Below, one piece after another: positions 9,334 through 16,118 of a DNA stretch of 23,925 nt; the first letter of the stretch is position 1, and every line of letters starts with the position of its first letter. Source of the DNA: a virus; the IMG/VR virus record IMGVR_UViG_3300034106_003716, positions 1 through 23,925 of that record; one strand, written 5' to 3'. A model generated the notes under the pieces. The model was not told the origin of the DNA. It searched no databases and saw only the letters and a program-made list of their open reading frames with translations. A program made the position numbers and the translations under genes.

Positions 9334-9785
9334 TACTGACCTAATTGTTTTTTTATTTCTTTTACAAAATCTTCTTTAACGTAACTTTCTAAAAATCTAT
9401 TAAACTTCTTTTGGTTCATACTCATTATACCTTTTCCGTATTGGGTAATTAATTTTTCTTTTTTAGGATTTGTGGCATCAAATAGATATTTTCCATCAGT
9501 ACTATACAATAAATAAAAACTATCAATAAACCTACCTGTTAAAATTAAATCGACATTACCTTCCGCTTGTGGGTTTAATAATCTCTTTTCATCTTCATAA
9601 TCTTTCCAAGCATAGTTTCTTTTTGCTCCAGTACCATAAATATCGCCATCTAATAAATCGCCTTTTTTATACTGAACTAAATCCTTTTCATTTTTTATTA
9701 CTTCTGCCTCTACTAACTTTTCGAGTTTCTGAAGGTTCAACAACGGTTTCAACCTCTTCTGAAATTCTTTGGCTGATATTCCCAT
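9333..9785 (-). CDS. Tail completion / morphogenesis-like protein
   Basis: This 150-residue protein is basic and helical at the N-terminus (MGISAKEFQKRLKPLLNLQK). The second half has the pattern VDLILTGRFIDSF, then a short beta segment, then an Ile-Thr-Gln-Tyr-Gly-Lys-Gly turn and NQKKFNRFLESYV. This arrangement (an 'LTG.L..S' strand, then a turn before a conserved Arg-Phe helix) resembles the phage virion morphogenesis and gpG-like tail completion families. The first 98 nt overlap the end of the upstream gene (9688-10002) in another frame, which is unusually long. Its own ATG at 9785-9783 gives a sensible N-terminus and no later start is convenient. Function is moderately supported. Confidence 0.55.
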   Translation of the reverse strand: MGISAKEFQKRLKPLLNLQKLEKLVEAEVIKNEKDLVQYKKGDLLDGDIYGTGAKRNYAWKDYEDEKRLLNPQAEGNVDLILTGRFIDSFYLLYSTDGKYLFDATNPKKEKLITQYGKGIMSMNQKKFNRFLESYVKEDFVKEIKKQLGQ

Positions 9786-10002
9786 TTTCTATAATTTTAG
9801 CGATTGATATTTTTTCTTTGTTACCTCTACAAGTGTAGCAGTAATCCTCTCGGTTATGCAATGAATTTGATAAAAACTCATTTATTAAAGTATCGTCTAA
9901 TTGGTTGGCATTGTTTTTTATCCAATCAATTTGTTCTGTTACTGTTAAATTACAAAACCATTCTTTATCTTCTCCGAATATTTCAATATTAAAAATTCTC
10001 AT
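9688..10002 (-). CDS. Small CxxC protein between major tail protein and tape measure
   Basis: The protein has 104 residues, unrecognised, acidic at first (IFGEDKEWFCNLTVTEQIDW) and basic at the end (SETRKVSRGRSNKK). It has a CYTC pair at residues 55-58 and a lone Cys17, too few for a clear zinc site. It is the first gene after the major tail protein terminator. Its last 98 nt overlap the next gene, which reads in the +1 (equivalently -2) frame relative to it. Its final codons are AAT AAA AAA TGA, so an A-run lies at the stop. Position and overlap recall the G/GT chaperone pair of siphophages, but the second protein also has its own plausible ATG. Confidence 0.55.
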   Translation of the reverse strand: MRIFNIEIFGEDKEWFCNLTVTEQIDWIKNNANQLDDTLINEFLSNSLHNREDYCYTCRGNKEKISIAKIIENGNISQRISEEVETVVEPSETRKVSRGRSNKK

Positions 10003-10020
10003 AATTTATTTTTTTTCAAA

Positions 10021-10056
10021 GTTAAAAAAAAGGCGTAACAATTATGTAACGCCTTT
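10021..10056 (-). terminator. Intrinsic terminator after major tail protein gene
   Basis: On the minus strand the arms pair AAAGGCGT (10056-10049) with ACGCCTTT (10036-10029). A single A-A mismatch follows, then three more pairs around a 4-base loop. A run of eight T (10031-10024) closes it. It begins 21 bp beyond the major tail protein stop and 19 bp before the next gene's start. There is no room for a new promoter, so tail genes must be reached by read-through. Partial termination would fit the high copy number needed for the tail tube subunit. Confidence 0.85.
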
Positions 10057-10077
10057 AATAAATTAATAATTTAAAGG

Positions 10078-11001
10078 TTATGCTACTGTTACAACGTTTC
10101 CAGTAGTTCCTTTGTAAAATTTGTTACCTACTTTGGCAGTAACTACTCCAGCAACACTATCGTATAACTCTACAACAACCACATTGGCAGCAACCAAAGT
10201 AGCTGTTGGCGTTATTGTGTATTCTTTTGTAGTTGAATTATAAGTAATTGCTCCCACAATAGTATTTGCAGCTCCATTTACATAAAGTTTTAAGTTAGCA
10301 GCAGCTAATCCTGTAATTGTAAACAAATCATTCCATTTCCAAGTTGGTTTAATGTAAACTTTATTGTCTGAAGCATCAGCGCGACCTACAATATTTACAT
10401 CTGTAATACCAAAAATATCTGTTGTAGGGTCAAAATCTAAATCGGTCAATAAATTAACATACTGATTGTACTCAAATGGGTTTGTAATCTGAAATTTCAA
10501 AATAGTAGAAGCTGAGTTCGTACCATTGTTTTCTGTATAACCATTTGTGTTCAACATACCTGTTGTTAAACCTTTGATTGATAAACCATCAACACTTTCA
10601 GCGCATTTGATAAACCCAGTTTCGTAAGTAATCAATGTATCGTATTGTTGGTACGAATTATAAGAGTAAGCAATCTTTTGGAACGCTAATCCTTGCTTGT
10701 AAGTTGCAGTAAAAGTTGGTTTCCCTTGTCTTACTACTTCCATTAACCCTGATTGACTTTCTTGCGTAGTCGCATCTGGAGTTTCTGAAACCATTTCAAA
10801 ACAACCAACCAAAGGAATGAAATTCCCTAATTGACATTGAGTTTGAACATACGTTTTGTTAAACGTATCTGTCGCTTTGTTTAACGACCATCCTTTCGGA
10901 ACTAAGATTACCCCGTTTGGTAATCCCTCAATAGCTTGACACGCTTCAAGTCCGCTACCGTATCTGCTTGTGGTGCAATCTACACCTGTTATAATTGCCA
11001 T
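10078..11001 (-). CDS. Major tail (tube) protein
   Basis: The protein has 307 residues. It lies after the tail completion gene and upstream of the tape measure region, as expected for a tail-tube protein. The N-terminal two thirds (MAIITGVDCTTSRYGSG onwards) contain alternating beta strands such as KPTFTATYKQGLAF and ILKFQITNPFEYNQY. Residues about 225-307 form a separate beta domain (LKLYVNGAAN, EYTITPTATLVAANVVVVEL) with an Ig-like look, a common decoration on tube proteins. An intrinsic terminator follows the stop. Assignment rests on order, size, beta content and the terminator, not on a diagnostic motif. Confidence 0.75.
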   Translation of the reverse strand: MAIITGVDCTTSRYGSGLEACQAIEGLPNGVILVPKGWSLNKATDTFNKTYVQTQCQLGNFIPLVGCFEMVSETPDATTQESQSGLMEVVRQGKPTFTATYKQGLAFQKIAYSYNSYQQYDTLITYETGFIKCAESVDGLSIKGLTTGMLNTNGYTENNGTNSASTILKFQITNPFEYNQYVNLLTDLDFDPTTDIFGITDVNIVGRADASDNKVYIKPTWKWNDLFTITGLAAANLKLYVNGAANTIVGAITYNSTTKEYTITPTATLVAANVVVVELYDSVAGVVTAKVGNKFYKGTTGNVVTVA

Positions 11002-11016
11002 AATTTCTATTTTTTT

Positions 11017-11490
11017 TTAATTACACGTTTGTACGTTTGTTATTTTAATTGTTGTTTCTAAAAGGATAGCATCCCATTTGTCAATTGTGAAATTCTCTTC
11101 TCCGTTTCCATAATTTGGGAACTCGGTTATAGAATAACTATTTGTCCACGTTACACTACCGCTACTTCTAAAAATGTTTTCAATGTTTTCTACTAAAGGA
11201 TATAAAACTTTATCGTAACTCATTGCCCATCTTTGCTCATTCGTTAAATTAACGTTTAAGTTTTGACAAGCTAATACGAAACTTAATTTTGTTTCACATT
11301 CTCCTTTACCTTGAGTACTTGAGTTTGATGTTTGATATATTAGCGGATATATTGTTTTGGCTTCTTTTGAATATAATTCAAGTTGTTTAAGTAGATGTAA
11401 TTTGTTCCCCCATTTGTAAACAGTCTTATAACCATCTATCAAAGGCAAATCATCAAATAAGTCGTTTAAAAACTTCTCTACAACTATCAT
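11017..11490 (-). CDS. Tail completion / tail terminator-like protein
   Basis: The protein has 157 residues: an N-terminal helix (MIVVEKFLNDLFDDLPL), a strand with YPLIYQTS, a long strand LSFVLACQNLN, a helix (YPLVENIENIFRSSG) and a final strand WDAILLETTIKITN. That helix-strand-strand-helix-strand order is that of tail terminator and neck proteins in siphophages. It overlaps the connector gene by 4 nt (ATGA) and precedes the major tail protein gene by 15 nt. Order and predicted fold agree, but no residue motif clinches it. Confidence 0.6.
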   Translation of the reverse strand: MIVVEKFLNDLFDDLPLIDGYKTVYKWGNKLHLLKQLELYSKEAKTIYPLIYQTSNSSTQGKGECETKLSFVLACQNLNVNLTNEQRWAMSYDKVLYPLVENIENIFRSSGSVTWTNSYSITEFPNYGNGEENFTIDKWDAILLETTIKITNVQTCN

Positions 11491-12122
11491 AATCTATAGT
11501 GATTTAAAGGCGTTTTGTTAGTGAAGTATTTAATTTCGTAAACATCCCGATTATTACTCAAGAATTTATACAAAGTTACTTCATTACCAATCTTTGTATC
11601 ACCAAAACTGATATAGCTTCCATTCCAATTATTTGAAATATCGCCATTATCATACATTCCGTTTCCTACATACATCTGCACAAATTTATTCCAAACAGTT
11701 ACTTGTTTTACACTTGGATCATTTACTGTTGAATTTTCAGCTTTTGGTATTTGCATACCAGTAGTAGAATAAGTATGAAAGTCCATTCCTAAGTAATAAA
11801 AGAACACATAATAAGCTATTAAACTTATTTTCTTTGTTCCAATAGTATATCTTAGACCTTTCCAATCATCTTTACCATCAACTAAATCTTTCCATTTCTG
11901 CAAAGCACCTGTTTTCCAATTTCCGTTAGTTTCAAACTGCGCATTTAACTCTTGTAGTTGCTCGTAGCCAAGAATATCAAGTAATAATGATTGCTCAATA
12001 CTTTCAATTTCCTCGTTTAACTGCGTCGTAGCAGACGGTGATACACTCCCGATGCTCGGTTGTGCAACTGAATTAGGGATGTATAATTCCTTTGTTTGAA
12101 AGTATTGAGCATTTATTATCAT
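11487..12122 (-). CDS. Head-tail connector (gp6-like adaptor)
   Basis: The protein has 211 residues. The N-terminus MIINAQYFQTKELYIPN is followed by a helical segment with IEQSLLLDILGYEQLQEL, then LVDGKDDWKGLRYTIGTKKISLIAYYVFFYYL, a Trp/Tyr-rich helix pair. This pattern (a short loop, helices with DILGYEQ and an aromatic helix) is shared by head-tail connector proteins of Bacteroidota phages. It lies after the capsid and small protein genes and before the tail completion gene. Its ATG overlaps the upstream stop by one base (TAATG). It probably docks the portal to the tail. No enzymatic motif is visible. Confidence 0.7.
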   Translation of the reverse strand: MIINAQYFQTKELYIPNSVAQPSIGSVSPSATTQLNEEIESIEQSLLLDILGYEQLQELNAQFETNGNWKTGALQKWKDLVDGKDDWKGLRYTIGTKKISLIAYYVFFYYLGMDFHTYSTTGMQIPKAENSTVNDPSVKQVTVWNKFVQMYVGNGMYDNGDISNNWNGSYISFGDTKIGNEVTLYKFLSNNRDVYEIKYFTNKTPLNHYRL

Positions 12123-12352
12123 TATTTCTTAACTTTACCTAAAACAGTTTCTTGTATAGGGGCTTCTCCCATTTCAATCGCTTGGTTTTTTGCTAATTTA
12201 GCTACTCCTTTTGCAATTAATTTGTCTGCCATAATCTTATGTTCGCAGTATAAAATACCGCCCATTTCGATTACCTTGTAGTCAGTTTCCTTGTGAAAGG
12301 TTGCTGTTCCTACTACATTCTGTTCTTTGTTCTCTACACTAAAATTTGACAT
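12122..12352 (-). CDS. Small unknown protein between capsid and connector
   Basis: This 76-residue protein has a mix of strands and helices, with GGILYCEHKIMADKLIAKGVAKLAKN in the middle (a strand and then an Ala/Lys-rich helix). It is not recognised. Its place just after the major capsid gene suggests a head-completion or capsid-associated role, but nothing in the sequence shows this. The stop overlaps the connector's start by one base, so it is likely translated with it. Confidence 0.6.
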   Translation of the reverse strand: MSNFSVENKEQNVVGTATFHKETDYKVIEMGGILYCEHKIMADKLIAKGVAKLAKNQAIEMGEAPIQETVLGKVKK

Positions 12353-12371
12353 ATCTAAATATTTAAAATTA

Positions 12372-13622
12372 CTACGGTTTTAATAAAGCAGCTTTTACAG
12401 TTGCTAATGTGATAGCCATAACGCCTGGTTTTTGGTTTTTCGCTACTGTTAAGATAGAGAATACTTCACCAATTGCTGATTTCTCATTTTTAATGAATTG
12501 GTCATTGTAAGTACCAAATCTTAAAATAAATCCTCCGTGTTGCTCTTTATAAATTGAGCTATCCATTACAACAGCCGTACCTTGAGTTACACCATTATTA
12601 GCGTAAACATTCATTCCATTTATTTTTCCATCCATTAAGTATGGTTTAATTCTGAAATTACCATCAACGTCTTGAGTGAAAGCAGTAGTTACTAAATCTG
12701 ATGGGTGCATATACACAGTATCAGCATTAAAGTTCATTCCGTTGATTACAGATTGAGCAGCAATAGCAGCTAAAGCATTGTCAGGGACTACCAAAGTATC
12801 ATCCATTACAGAAGTTGTATAAGCAGTACCGTTAGCAACGATGTCAGCTAACAAACCAGCGTTCCAAGCACGTAGTACTTGTTTTTCAAACATATCAAGA
12901 ATGTCATTAAACAATCTTTCGTTATCCATTTCAAACTCTTCTGTCCACTCAATACGACCTGCGTATTTTTTACGAACTGTAAGCGTTCTTAGGAAGGTGT
13001 CTGAAATAAGTGGTTTTGTTCCACCCTCTGCAACAACCGCAACAGCTCCTTCTTGAGTAGCTTGTTCGTTTTTGATAATTTGTTGAGGCACTTTGCTTAC
13101 CATTCTATTAGAAATACTTTCCAATACAAAGTTTGCAGGGTATCTCAATCTAACTACTCCTTCTTCAAATTCGTAGTTCTCGTTCAAAGGAAGTAAAACC
13201 CCTGTGTCATTTGCCACCGCAGTTGCAGCAGTAAATTTAGCCGCGGCTCTGAACTCTAACTCTAAATCTGTACCATTTTTGATTGCAGAACGGATGTTAG
13301 TAGCGTTATCCTCGATTAATTTTCTTAATTGGAATTTCTCTGTACTATCCATTTTACGGATTTGGCTTTTTTCCGTTCTCTCTAATGCTTCAGCAAGATT
13401 TCTGATTTGAGTAGCGATATTCACTACATTGCCATTTTCGTCTTTTTGCTCTGTACCAATTACTGAACGTAATGCTTCTTGCATAGAAACAGAATATGCT
13501 TCGTCTTGAGCTTTTGCTCTTTCATTAAGTGCGTTTTCAAATGCCGAAACGAACTTAATTTGATTTTCGTCTAAAGTCGCACCTGTTTTTTCTAATGCGC
13601 TTCTTAAATTAAAATTTTCCAT
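12372..13622 (-). CDS. Major capsid protein, HK97 fold
   Basis: The protein has 416 residues. Residues 1 to about 120 are helical and charged (a delta-domain scaffold, removed by the protease in this family). The shell begins around VANDTGVLLPLNENYEFEEG. Recognisable HK97-type features follow: LRYPANFVLESISNRM, VAVVAEGGTKPLISD with TLTVRKKYAGRIEWTEE (the E-loop to spine-helix run), and a spine helix LFNDILDMFEKQVLRAWNAG. The C-terminal part has KPYLMDGKINGMNVYANNGV, a typical A-domain piece. It sits directly downstream of the portal and protease genes. Size and order match the family well. Confidence 0.93.
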   Translation of the reverse strand: MENFNLRSALEKTGATLDENQIKFVSAFENALNERAKAQDEAYSVSMQEALRSVIGTEQKDENGNVVNIATQIRNLAEALERTEKSQIRKMDSTEKFQLRKLIEDNATNIRSAIKNGTDLELEFRAAAKFTAATAVANDTGVLLPLNENYEFEEGVVRLRYPANFVLESISNRMVSKVPQQIIKNEQATQEGAVAVVAEGGTKPLISDTFLRTLTVRKKYAGRIEWTEEFEMDNERLFNDILDMFEKQVLRAWNAGLLADIVANGTAYTTSVMDDTLVVPDNALAAIAAQSVINGMNFNADTVYMHPSDLVTTAFTQDVDGNFRIKPYLMDGKINGMNVYANNGVTQGTAVVMDSSIYKEQHGGFILRFGTYNDQFIKNEKSAIGEVFSILTVAKNQKPGVMAITLATVKAALLKP

Positions 13623-13634
13623 TTTTTTGTTTTT

Positions 13635-14312
13635 TTAAAAAATTGTTACTCTACTCTTGTCGATTTCTATAATCTCTTTTTCTTTTGGAGTGTTCGTCGC
13701 GGCTCTTGTTTCTAAAAGGTTATATAAATCGTTTATTTGCTCTGGACTGAATTTAGCCAGTATTGCATCTTCTTGTAATTGTTTAAAACTTCTTAATTGT
13801 GCTTTTTCGTCACTTGAAAAAGTAACTAATGAAATTTCCCCTAACTTAATTTCTTTTAATATATAAGCATCTTCTACATCGTCATATACCATTTTATCCC
13901 ACACATAGTTAAAACCATAAGAAACTTGCTTTACAACGCCTTGTCTTACTTGTTCTACTACATCGTTTGCATATCCTACACTTTCAATTATATCACCCTC
14001 AAAGTACAAGCCATAATCATCCTCAAACAATACAGTTGGTCGGCATAAAGGTTGCTCTTGGTTATGTTGGTTTAATATTAAAATAGGATTTCCACCAGTA
14101 CTTCCTACGCCTCTTGCATTTAAACTATTTAAAGTAGCACCACGAATAACTATTTCTTTATAGTCGTTTTTACTACCCCACACAATAGCATAACCTTTTA
14201 CCTTTCTATCGGTAGTGATTTCTAATTTTGCACGAACAGCATCTAATTCTAACGATACAGGATTTTTATATAAATCCCTTTGTGCCTTAAATTCTAATAA
14301 TTTATTTTCCAT
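13635..14312 (-). CDS. HK97-type prohead protease
   Basis: This 225-residue protein is a serine protease of the HK97 prohead class, which cleaves the capsid scaffold during maturation. The core runs from about residue 28 to 175: KVKGYAIVWGSKNDY, ILILNQHNQEQPLCRP with His83 as the catalytic base, VVKQVSYGFNYVW with Ser131 as nucleophile, and a later GEISLVTFSSDEKA block. These are the H...S...E landmarks of the family. The last 50 residues are variable. It overlaps the portal gene by 11 nt and lies 12 nt upstream of the capsid gene, the standard order. Confidence 0.92.
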   Translation of the reverse strand: MENKLLEFKAQRDLYKNPVSLELDAVRAKLEITTDRKVKGYAIVWGSKNDYKEIVIRGATLNSLNARGVGSTGGNPILILNQHNQEQPLCRPTVLFEDDYGLYFEGDIIESVGYANDVVEQVRQGVVKQVSYGFNYVWDKMVYDDVEDAYILKEIKLGEISLVTFSSDEKAQLRSFKQLQEDAILAKFSPEQINDLYNLLETRAATNTPKEKEIIEIDKSRVTIF

Positions 14313-15564
14313 TGTATTTAGCTTCTATGTTAGTAAATGCTTGTGTCATATCGTAACCACTTGCTGTTAATTTGTCTAAATTGTCAATATATAACCCATC
14401 CGCTTCTAATCCTGCCTTTTTATCTTCTTGTAACGCTTCTATTCCGCTAAAATTAGGTTTAAACTCCCATTCTTTTGGCAAATAATAAATCTTATTTAAG
14501 TCCTCAGCTACTTGCTCACAAGTCGATTTTATAACATTTTGCCAAAAACTTTTTTCCGCTATCATTTGATTACTAAAAGTAGCATTATCTTTTTTAGGAA
14601 TAAGCTCTTTATTAACCCCAAAAACCCCTGCAATCTTGATAGCGTTTTCTAAAGTTTCATCAAACGGCTCTAATTCCTTAATAGTTCCAAGCGTTTTAAT
14701 GAATTGCATCGGAACGCTTGATAATCCTATAAAATTTTTATCTCCTATCAATCCGTTTCTATCTTGTAAATCCTTTAGCATTGTGTCCCTTGTTATTGGA
14801 TCAATAGCTTCTTGTAAACTTGCTCCGCCTCCGCCCACTGGTGCTTTAGCTAAAATTCCTGCATTACCATTTTTAGCATAAACATTATACCTTGCTTGAT
14901 AGACTGCTAATATGTTATTTATGTTCTTACTACACGCAAATAAAGGGCTTTTACCCATTCCGCTTTCTGTTATTCCAAGTGGCGTTCTGTGTAAAACATA
15001 TTTAGGAGAAATATTCTGCTCATAAAAAAAGAACGTTTTGTAATAATCAATCAAATCTGAAATGTTTTTCATTAAAAAAGGATTTGAAATACTCTTTTTT
15101 AATATTGCTTTTGTAACGTTTGGTTTTAACACCCAAATATTACTGATATTATCAATTGTTGGATTAACAATACTTTCAGCGGTTTTTGTATAAGTATAAC
15201 TATTACCATCAGCTAACTTAGAAAAAATCATTTGATAAATAATGTCCTCAAATGTATCTATCGGATTTGGCTTTTCTAATTTTTCTTTTAGATTCCCCGA
15301 TGGAATAATTACCTCTTGCGTTGCCTTATTTACAATATTATACTTTACACTACTTGTTCTTTCCGCAATAGCATCTATTGGTATAAAAACTTCGGCAATA
15401 GTATTAGCTAATTCAAATGCGTTGTCTTGTTGAAATTTTATAAGTTTATCCCCGTTGGCATTTTGTAGATACTGATTAAAATAACTTAACCATGCACCAT
15501 CATTTTGCAATTCTGCAAATCCTTGAGGAGAACTCTTTTTTTTACCAAATAAAGACCAAGCCAT
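14302..15564 (-). CDS. Portal protein, HK97 family
   Basis: The protein has 420 residues, beginning MAWSLFGKKKSSPQGF, typical of this portal class. It has FIPIDAIAERTSSVKYNIV, DGNSYTYTK, the long stem and crown helices, VLHRTPLGITESGMGKSPL (a well-kept portal loop) and LEPFDETLENAIKIAGVFGVNKELI with a helical C-terminus. The portal ring is the DNA gate to which terminase docks. The gene starts 17 bp after the hairpin of an intrinsic terminator, so no promoter can lie directly in front of it. It is followed by the protease with an 11-nt overlap. Confidence 0.92.
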   Translation of the reverse strand: MAWSLFGKKKSSPQGFAELQNDGAWLSYFNQYLQNANGDKLIKFQQDNAFELANTIAEVFIPIDAIAERTSSVKYNIVNKATQEVIIPSGNLKEKLEKPNPIDTFEDIIYQMIFSKLADGNSYTYTKTAESIVNPTIDNISNIWVLKPNVTKAILKKSISNPFLMKNISDLIDYYKTFFFYEQNISPKYVLHRTPLGITESGMGKSPLFACSKNINNILAVYQARYNVYAKNGNAGILAKAPVGGGGASLQEAIDPITRDTMLKDLQDRNGLIGDKNFIGLSSVPMQFIKTLGTIKELEPFDETLENAIKIAGVFGVNKELIPKKDNATFSNQMIAEKSFWQNVIKSTCEQVAEDLNKIYYLPKEWEFKPNFSGIEALQEDKKAGLEADGLYIDNLDKLTASGYDMTQAFTNIEAKYNGK

Positions 15565-15578
15565 TAATTATATATAAA

Positions 15579-15614
15579 AAAAGTCCTAATCGAAATTAAT
15601 CGACTAAGACTTTT
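15579..15614 (-). terminator. Intrinsic terminator (possibly bidirectional) just upstream of portal gene
   Basis: Minus-strand arms AAGTCTTAGTCGA (15612-15600) and TCGATTAGGACTT (15593-15581) form 13 pairs with two G-U wobbles, closed by a 6-base loop. A T-run follows (15582-15576). On the plus strand the same stem is followed by TTTTGTTTTT, so it could work in both directions. It ends about a dozen bases before the portal ATG. This is unusual because it would block the rest of the late operon unless read through. Confidence 0.82.
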
Positions 15615-15683
15615 GTTTTTAAAAAATTAGTTTTTACGTTCATTTTAAATATCATTATGCAACTTCACACAAATTTATTGCAA

Positions 15684-15691
15684 CAAATATA
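15684..15691 (-). promoter_or_regulatory. Bacteroidota-type -7 promoter element upstream of portal leader
   Basis: The minus strand reads TATATTTG (15691-15684), an exact match to the Bacteroidota -7 consensus TAnnTTTG. The nearest upstream TTG (15709-15707) is 15 nt away, shorter than the usual gap of about 19-21, so the -33 part is weak. Transcription from here would cross a short leader and then the terminator at 15579-15614 before the portal gene. Confidence 0.45.
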
Positions 15692-15720
15692 TAAAAAATT
15701 TAATAACAATAACTTTTTTT

Positions 15721-15930
15721 TTAATTTTCTACACATCCCATATACCAAACATCGCCACCCTCTTGATTATCTATCGGATATTGTGTTTCGCAATCAATAG
15801 GTGTGTTGGATACATAATACGATGTATTGTTTGCAACATTCGTATATTTAGCAGTACATTTACAATCATTGTTTTTTTCTTCGCTACAACCGAATAAAAC
15901 AAATCCTAAAAATAAAAATAACTTTTTCAT
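15721..15930 (-). CDS. Small surface lipoprotein, possible superinfection exclusion factor
   Basis: The protein has 69 residues. The N-terminus MKKLFLFLGFVLFGC is a short signal peptide with a lipobox-like LFGC, so Cys15 would be lipidated after cleavage. The residues after it, Ser-Glu-Glu-Lys, are acidic, like the export signals that carry Bacteroidota lipoproteins to the cell surface. Four more Cys (23, 25, 47, 66) could form two disulfides. The 54-residue mature part is small and Tyr/Asn-rich. It is not recognised as a spanin and no partner inner-membrane protein is adjacent. Sitting between terminase and portal is odd for a lipoprotein. A surface role such as blocking a receptor is inference. 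Confidence 0.75.
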   Translation of the reverse strand: MKKLFLFLGFVLFGCSEEKNNDCKCTAKYTNVANNTSYYVSNTPIDCETQYPIDNQEGGDVWYMGCVEN

Positions 15931-16118
15931 ATTAACTTTTTTTTAAATTGACTAAATCCTTTTTGAAAACTTATGTAGGCAAATCCTTTTTGCCCTTTGA
16001 AATTTAACCACTTTCCGTATTCCATGTCTAACATTTGGACAAATTCTCCAAACTCGTTTAACTTCACAACTTCCACAATAGTTTTTTGGTTTAAAAGTGA
16101 TAATGATTTCTTATCCAT
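15927..16118 (-). CDS. Small unknown protein after large terminase
   Basis: This 63-residue basic protein is not recognised. It contains a beta-like LNEFGEFVQMLDMEYGKW followed by KGFAYISFQKGFSQFKKK, a small alpha/beta mix. Its start overlaps the end of the large terminase gene by 8 nt and its stop overlaps the lipoprotein's ATG by 4 nt (ATGA), so all three are coupled in translation. No signal peptide or metal site is visible. Confidence 0.6.
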   Translation of the reverse strand: MDKKSLSLLNQKTIVEVVKLNEFGEFVQMLDMEYGKWLNFKGQKGFAYISFQKGFSQFKKKLI

